From NCBI GenBank assembly GCA_947044405.1, contig CAMRHE010000077.1, positions 3,955,001-4,019,000 of the forward strand: 64,000 nucleotides of DNA, given 5' to 3'. Below, piece after piece: positions 57,691-64,000 of this stretch. The stretch's first letter is position 1, and every line of letters begins with the position of its first letter. The notes beneath the pieces are model-generated. The model was given only the letters and a program-made list of their open reading frames with translations, was not told the DNA's origin and made no database searches. This DNA is from Leptodactylus fallax (taxonomy: Eukaryota; Chordata; Amphibia; Anura; Leptodactylidae). Made by a program: the position numbers and the translations under genes.

Positions 57691-59476
57691 ATACATATCT
57701 AGCATACAGTTGCAGTACAACTAAATAATTTGGACTCTTTGCACCTCTGTATATGATCCTGCACATGTCTTTGCTTGAGCGCTAAGTATTTAATAAGTAA
57801 AACCTGTCTAAAAGAATAGATGGTTAAGTCAGGGAAGCTCCAGCATGTCCCATCAGAGACAGATCAAAGCGGCCAAGTACCTTGGGAAAAAGCAAAGTTG
57901 AAAACTGTCAGCACTAATTTTAAACTACATTAGCATGCTTTTTATCTACAAAAAGGCTTTTTTTTTTTTAGGAAAAAAGTATATTAAATAAATTTACTTT
58001 GTTAAAAGACAGTTGTCAGAATTGTGTGATATGCGCAATTCAGTTTGACTTGCATGCTGAGATGCTTTTAATTGTTGTGAATGGGGAGATTACAGGAGAA
58101 TGCTCAATTTGGTGTAAGTGGATACAAAGATGGTCTGTTAGATGTAAGATGTGCCTGAAATTACCAGCACAGTACAGTACAAGACAAATGCACAGGTGTG
58201 CCTTAGAAAAAAGACAATACAACATGTCCTACTACAGAATAACACAATATCGTCCTTCTTTGTATGCACACATCAGTTATTAAGAAAGGAAACATTAACT
58301 AGACAAAGAAGCTGGTGAACATCCTACTGATGCATAAACAGGAGCGGCACCCGTTCAGCATGGTAAACAAAAGAAATATCTTATCATGGAACATTTTGCG
58401 TCATCTTCTCCAATGTGTGCTGGGTCCATGCAGTAATGGTTTGAGCAGAGAATGAAGAGATACTTATACATAAAAGTATATACTTGGATTACAATGAAGA
58501 GGCAGATTTTAGGCTGATTATATACTTACTTAGTTGGGAAAAAATGCACATCTAGTAGGTTTAGACCTAGCTGATCTAGATGTAATAAATGTCCATGAAT
58601 CTCCATCAAAGGCAGTCACATAATTTCCATGGACACACATAACCCACTTACTAATTGTAGCTCTCGATTGTTCTGGAATATCTTTCGCTCCTGTGATCCT
58701 ATTCTGTCTCAAATTGCAATGAAAACTGTGAGAAATGTATAAAGAATTTTTCTATATGTGCCATAAGAAAGTAGGCATTTTTCTTCATTCAAAACCTCTG
58801 ATGAGATCTGTCTTGCTGTAAGACAACTGGCTACATCAGAAGAACTCCCCAGAGCTTAGGAATTACCTACCATCTTTAACCCGTGCCTGTTGTATAATTT
58901 TTCAGGATGCGTTTCATTACGGGTGTGTACATGAGGAGTAATACCATTTCTGGTCATTTTATGATTTTATGTTGAGCAGAATTTCCCTCTGCAGACTGTA
59001 TCTGGAAATTGTAGCCTTCTCTAAACTGATTAGTGGAGATTAACCATGCACTGCTCACAGTACGTAGAGGAGAATCTACTTTATAATTGTCACATATCCC
59101 CAGGAACATGCAAGACATATATATAGAGATATACTGACCTGTACTGATGTGAGTAAAGTGCATTGTGTGCTCCTTCCTCTCCCTCCCCTCTCCGTAGACT
59201 AATACAGACATGAGTCATCTGAGTCATGTGATGTGCAGTCTCGAGATGAATATAACAGGGATTTTCACAGTGAAAGTCAGAATGATGGAGCAGAGGAGGG
59301 GAGAGAAAGGAAACAAGTCTGAAAAAAACACAAACAAGTATTTCTTTCTTATAAGAAATATTACAAAGTTACTTATGATCATCTGTATTATTCATTTGCG
59401 CAAAGTTTATTGAAACAGTCTCATTTATCTATTTGAAAAAAATCAAAAAGATCTGAAGGAACCAAAACTAGTTTAC
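57691..59476. other. non-coding stretch, no supported feature
   Basis: Several open frames of 60-94 codons are present but overlap on both strands without domains. No RNA gene or transposon ends were seen. Confidence 0.4.
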
Positions 59477-59553
59477 TTAAAGCTCACCTGTCAGATGTTT
59501 TTTTCTGACCTATCTGAGAGCAGGATATGAGGAAAGAGACTATATTGAGATCT

Positions 59554-60223
59554 TGTAAGGGAATTGCTAGAGGAGCGATTCCCCAGTAGCTCCTGGTGAA
59601 CCCTGGGGGGAGCGGCATGACAAGGCAGTGAACACTAAGCTGAACCCCCCCCCCACAGTCCCTGGCTACTTGCCTGAACTGTCCTAGTCGACAGTTGGCA
59701 ACTGGGCGGCGATTCCTTCTTTATATAAGTGATAACACAGAACGCAAATAGGACAAACAACAACACAAAGGAGGTCAGCTAGCCAAGGAGTCGGTAACAG
59801 TCGAGCAATGCAGTACAGAATCAAAATCCAAGAGAATAGTCAAAGTTAAGCCAGAGGTCAGGAATAAGAATACAGGTAACCAAACAGCAAGAGTAAATAA
59901 CCAGCACACACAAGGCAATAGCAAGCACCAATGTGAAAGTGAGCAAACAATAAATAGAAAAGAAGAACCCGCCCCAGACTTGATAGGAGGATAGGCTGTC
60001 AATGACACAGGTAAGGCTAAAATTAATTACTAGAGGAGCAGAGGGAAATCAAGGTGAAGGAGATGGGTGTGGCGGAAAATCAATTAAGGAGGTGAGGGAA
60101 TAGGACAGTGTTCAGACAATACAAGAAAAATCCAAAGGAAGGAATCACAACCAGACACGCCTCCTGCACCGCAGCATGCGCCCGGAGGATGGCACGAAAG
60201 CCCGGATGGGCAAGGATGTTACA
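59554..60223 (-). mobile_element. solo LTR, 670 bp, GATCT duplication
   Basis: It begins TGTAAGGG and ends ATGTTACA (TG...CA), with the 5-bp direct repeat GATCT directly outside (59549-59553 and 60224-60228). On the minus strand a TATA box (TTATATAAAG, about 59716-59725) lies about 165 bases before the LTR end, so the orientation is taken as minus. There is no internal coding region. A 5-bp duplication is usual for Ty3/gypsy-type elements and many retroviral LTRs. Confidence 0.8.
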
Positions 60224-60499
60224 GATCTACTGAAAAGCAGAGTATATCTTGACAGAACTGACAGAATATTTACTGTGCATTTAACTGAGCAAATCTACTG
60301 ACTGCTGAAGTGTTATAAAGATGCTTTTTTCCACTATATGAAGTTTTATGCATTCACATTTACTGTAGAGTTTCACAATAACAATAATAATAGGTACATT
60401 TCAAAATATGGGTAGACTCATATAATCTATACTTTACTTATTACATATTTGCTGAGGAAAGTCTTGGAATAAAATATATTCCAAGGAAGAATGCCTATA

Positions 60500-61832
60500 C
60501 ACTGATGAGCAAAAGGGTAACAATGTTTTGAGCTTTTGACTTTCAGGCTCCATATCTCACTATCCACTACAGCTTAGAATGTGAGACTACCATCATTTTA
60601 TAGACAATCATCTTGGCTATCTCATATTGTACATACATTTGAGGTGCAACTATTTAGCATATGATTAGTTATTCAGATTCTTGCCATGTAACTGCATTGT
60701 TACTGTTTTGCTCCTGGTGGTGGAACAATCTTTATCTTCCTGTATACTACAAATTACATTCTGTTCTCACATTCCCTAATAGCTCAGTGTGTTATTAGGT
60801 TGATTCCCAAGAGAAAGGTCACTGATTCAAAACGAGGATCAACCAAGAAAATAAAAACAGCATCATCCAGCTTATGGATAGCGGTCTCTCGACCAAGAAA
60901 ATTGCCAAACTGCATCATGTGAGTGCCATGACATTTGGAAGATGTTGTGTCGAGTCATCACAAGGTCTATCAGTTCTGACGCGACAAACACGGCAGTGGA
61001 GGTGGCTCACATGCTTCATAATAGTGAGATCACAGACGTCCATGCAAGCACTGAGCGACGCGTGTTACACAAGTCTGAAATGGTTTCCCGAAAAAAGGTG
61101 AAGAAGCCTCAAATTCAATATCGTCCTAAGAAGCGTTGCCTCAAGTTTGCAAAAAAGTACGAAAAGTGGATGGTAGAAGATTGGAAACAGATGATTTGGA
61201 GCGCTGAAAGAAAAGTCAATAGACTGGGCTTTGATGGGTGCAAATGGGTCTGGAAGAAACCAGGGAAAAGGGAGCTAATGGATCGAAAAAATTAAAGGAA
61301 CTGTCAAGATTGGTGGAGGAAACCTGAAGATATGGAGTTGTTTCATAGCCAAAGGTGTTGGCTACTTGACCAGGATCAATGGTGGTCTCAATGTGAGTAT
61401 CCTACAAGACAAGTTACTTCATACACTTGAGTACTACGGGTATGAAAAGGACGACATAGTGTTCCAGCAGGACAATGTCCCGAGGCATATGTCAAGATAA
61501 GCAAAGAAATGGTTCAATGAGTAGTACCCAAGTTAGTTGACCAGTGTGCACCAACATTGGGAATGTGTAGAAGAGACCTGGGATCAGACTTCGGTTGAGA
61601 CATGCTTGAATCTGATCAAGAGCATGCCCAGAAGGATTCAGGCAGTGTTGAAAGCTAAAGGTGGATTTACAAAATGCTAAAAATTAAAATTAAGATTTTT
61701 AGGAGCAAAACAATAACAATGCAGTTACAACACAAGAATCTGCAGAACTAATCATATGGTAAATAGTTGCAAGTCACGTTATGTATGAGATAGCCAAGAT
61801 GATTGTCTATAAAATGATGGTAGTCATCAGTG
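60500..61832 (+). mobile_element. decayed Tc1-like transposon
   Basis: A 1333-bp element flanked by TA (60498-60499 and 61833-61834) with CACTGATGA ends. The left inverted repeat is about 230 bp. The right one matches it ('accatcattttatagacaat', 'catatgattagtt', 'taactgcattgtta') but lacks about 70 bases near the tip. It carries a heavily mutated plus-strand transposase and belongs to a family distinct from the other elements here. Confidence 0.85.
60806..61678 (+). pseudogene. Tc1-like transposase, heavily decayed
   Basis: The N-terminal part (from about 60806) shows an IPKRK start and a helix-turn-helix-like 'GLSTKKIAKL' segment. A frame change follows near 60990-61020. The catalytic region reads WSAE where WSDE is expected, so the first aspartate is lost. 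QQDN is still seen near 61466. The third motif (SPDLNPIE) is not recognisable around 61530-61590. Stops occur near 61293, 61499 and 61523. It ends in the family-like AVLKAKGGF-TKC. It cannot be active. Confidence 0.8.
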
Positions 61833-62156
61833 TAGGTTAGTGGTAGCTATAGGTTAGTGTCCACAATGCATCACAAAGGAAAAGATGCTGTGTTTATATT
61901 GTTTATACTGCTGTTTACTTTCCATACTCCTGAAAAGTATTGTTTTTTGTTTATTTTTTTGCATATATTTTTTATCTATTATTTTTATCTTATTTTTTTA
62001 TTATTTTTATCTATTACTATCTGTTGCATTCCATTATATATTATAATCTGCATCTTTTCCTGCTTCTGTTTTTACCCATAATTCCGCTCCCTGTACTAAA
62101 TATGTCTTGTTCTTAATGGGAGTCTGTTTCTAGGTGGAAATCTCACTAAGTTGAAG

Positions 62157-62752
62157 AGAATGTGTCACCAGAAAATGACCTATTTTTAAAACCAAGTTTG
62201 CATGTTAAGCATATTTTTAAGAATTTTTGATATTTTTAAAAAAACTTTCCATGTCATTATCTATATTTTAAAAAAGTGCTATATCCTGAAATTTTCACTT
62301 TACCCCCTAAAGCCTAACAATAGACAGTGGCTAATTCTGTATATGTTTTACATCACAGACAGGATAGAAGATAACACCTCTATAGATAACATCACTTACC
62401 CATCATTACATTAGGCAATAGATGATGTTACCGCTTATTTACTCCCCTTCCATGTACAGATTAAGTCTAGAAAACTCTCCTTTAGACTTTAATGAGACTA
62501 TTTCTGCCTATGTCTAAGACCCTGCTGTAAAGCGTATCACTAAATGCTGTTAACAGAGCACAGGTGAAGTTCAGGCAAGATGGCCGACCCCATAATAATG
62601 TACATTAAATAAAATTTTTCAAAAATCTACAATCAGAAAATAAAAACAGGATAGAAAAATTGATATATTTCACTGCATAGTTAGTCTGTATATATCTGTA
62701 ACAGATATATTTCATCAGTTTTTATTTTTATCAATGGAGACACATTCCCTTT
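62157..62752. mobile_element. 'gtgtcaccagaaaatgacc' MITE, full length
   Basis: Left 'aatgtgtcaccagaaaatga' pairs loosely with right 'gagacacattccctttc', about 596 bp. The interior includes 'taaaaccaagtttgcatg' and 'gaagataacacctctataga'. Other fragments of this family lie at 31268-31813, 40612-40730 and 53620-53695. The flanks do not show a clean TTAA. Confidence 0.65.
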
Positions 62753-62929
62753 CATGGGGGTCTTTACTTTCTGTAAACGTTCTACTCTTTTTAAGGTGAC
62801 AGATATAAATAGCTCTTCCCTTTAAGGTTTTTTCACAAACAGCAAATTTTGTTGCAGAAAATTCTGAATGCAAATCAGTTCTTTTCCTCTTAATATGGTT
62901 GTTTTGGCAACAAGTAAGCAGATTTCTGC

Positions 62930-63541
62930 AAGTCTGATTCAAATGATTGGAACTGATTTTGTGTAATCTCATCCACACATTGTGGAAATAAACACTATGG
63001 AAACACGGGGCAAATTCATCATTCCCTCTATGCCAGAAAAATGGCATTAAGGGATGATATTGAGGCGCACATTTGGAACAATGTCCTTTCTTGCGGCAAA
63101 CTCCTTAAGCCTTGATCCACCCCTCGCCTGTCACAGTGTGCGAATGTGAGTGGTGTGGGATGGGGACCGAGGAGGGCCGAGGTCTCCGTATCTCAGTTTG
63201 TCACATTTATTATAACTCATGCCAGTTGCTAACTGACATTGATTTCCACTCTGGTGCAGACAGATTTATGAAGGAGAAGCCTCTTCATAAATCTCTTGAT
63301 GCCTGTGCCAGTCAGACCGTTTATTAAGACTGGTGTACGATACGCCAGTTTTAATAAATTTGACCCAATGTGTTTTTGAAAAAACTCAGTATGTTAATTT
63401 TACCTTCAGAAGTGCTACATATATCCCATAAACTTGTATGGGGTGGGGAAGATAAAAATGAAAAATGCAGCAAAAAGCTGTGGAAAACGCAGGTGTTTTT
63501 ATTGTGTTTTTTCCACTGTACTTCTGCAACATGTAGCCTAG
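62930..63541. mobile_element. GGCCCCAC-family MITE split by another MITE
   Basis: The left piece (62930-63006) has 'ctcatccacacattgtgg' and 'cactatggaaacacg'. The right piece (63366-63541) has 'tgtgtttttgaaaaaactca', 'ttaccttcagaagtgctac' and 'ctgcaacatgtagcct', which align with the copy at 48659-48960. The insert 63007-63365 separates them. Confidence 0.7.
63007..63365. mobile_element. GGGNCAAATTTAT-type MITE, nested
   Basis: Left 'ggggcaaattcatcattccc' pairs with right 'gttttaataaatttgaccc'. 'tatgccag' and 'gccagt' inverted phrases follow inside the ends. The interior 'cttcataaatctcttgatgc' and 'atttccactctggtgcag' relates it to fragments at 50840 and 51840. It is nested in the GGCCCCAC element 62930-63541 and is therefore younger. 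Confidence 0.7.
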
Positions 63542-63690
63542 AGACTACAGACATGTCTGTGACTGTCCCATTCATCTGAATGATGTATGTAAAAATCCAT
63601 GCATGTGCTGCAGAAACAACCTCATACAAGTGTATGGAATGGATGTTTTACTTGCTGAAATTTCTGCAAAAAATTCTGCTAAGTATGGAT
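63540..63690. repeat. dispersed repeat fragment, inverse of 30500-30640
   Basis: Shares 'gactgtcccattcatctg' and 'aaaatccatgcatgtgctg' with the fragment at 30500-30640 in opposite orientation. Confidence 0.55.
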
Positions 63691-64000
63691 ATACCTTAAA
63701 AAGGCAAAAAATACAACATACTGTACCATAAAGCTGTAGCAAGTGTGTAAGTTTTTCTATTCATAGAACCCAAAACCACACCAAACATTACTACAGTGTG
63801 TTTTGTGTCATTTTTTGTAAGAATACTGTGTGAATGACTCTAAGTGCAGTTATGTAGCCAAAACACTAGAATGAATGCAAAAAGGAGAAATATTTCCTTT
63901 CTACTTTTCTTGCCTTTAGGTCTTATTCCTAAATTAATGCACTGAAAACGACATTAACCTGCGCTGTCTGAATCTGGTCATACAGTAGGTTAAGCTTTGT
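63691..64000. other. non-coding end of window
   Basis: No feature supported. A phrase near 63820-63840 ('actgtgtgaatgactctaag') may be an old GTTCACA-type MITE end. Confidence 0.35.

Overview
The window looks like vertebrate nuclear DNA, most probably from a frog or toad. It is AT-rich and has no compact genes. It is crowded with DNA transposons, MITEs, solo LTRs, a 5'-truncated L1/Tx1-type LINE tail and GATA/TA microsatellites. The Tc1/mariner families and the TTAA-flanked and GTTCACAC-type palindromic MITEs are of kinds I associate with anuran genomes. The species cannot be read from the sequence. I found no convincing host exon, tRNA, rRNA or CRISPR array. The window is best described as intergenic or intronic 'gene-desert' DNA. 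The only protein-coding sequences I can support belong to mobile elements.

Layout. 1-9.9 kb: AT-rich, mostly single-copy DNA with GATA/TATC and TA microsatellites and one GC-richer block (5.88-6.33 kb) that resembles a conserved regulatory element. 9.9-17.7 kb: a dense MITE cluster holding nested copies of a 'GGCCCCAC' palindromic family (TTA target duplication), a 305-bp near-complete foldback (TAA duplication), a GTTCACAC foldback and a non-autonomous hAT element with an 8-bp duplication. 18-22 kb: CA/TA-rich tracts, two TTAA-flanked MITEs and a degenerate tandem array. 22.2-30.1 kb: three Tc1-like elements. The first has a single nonsense codon and 268-bp inverted repeats. The second has a frameshift and a stop. 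The third is deleted and split by a 993-bp solo LTR. 30.5-40.8 kb: quieter DNA with candidate regulatory blocks, an L1-type tail inserted in a MITE, a dimeric 243-bp repeat with 16-bp flanking duplications, TTAA-type MITEs and a 360-bp Tc1-derived MITE. 41.2-45.7 kb: two full-length Tc1-like elements, one with an apparently intact 382-residue transposase and one with at least three frameshifts. 46-55 kb: more MITEs, a 24-bp x3 octamer-bearing tandem repeat and a large GTTCACAC foldback. 55-64 kb: AT-rich DNA, a 670-bp solo LTR with a GATCT duplication, a decayed Tc1-like element and further nested MITEs.

How the parts relate: nothing here works as a pathway. The autonomous-type Tc1 elements could once have mobilised their own families. 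The MITEs have no coding capacity and must have been mobilised by Harbinger-like (TWA target), TTAA-targeting (Kolobok/piggyBac-like) and hAT transposases encoded elsewhere. Nesting, target-site duplications and empty sites allow relative dating of several insertions, and these are the most solid results. I did not find an undescribed biological system. The most unusual items are the intact Tc1 copy, the internally proven TTA duplication of the GGCCCCAC family, the dimeric repeat with long duplications and the triple octamer array.
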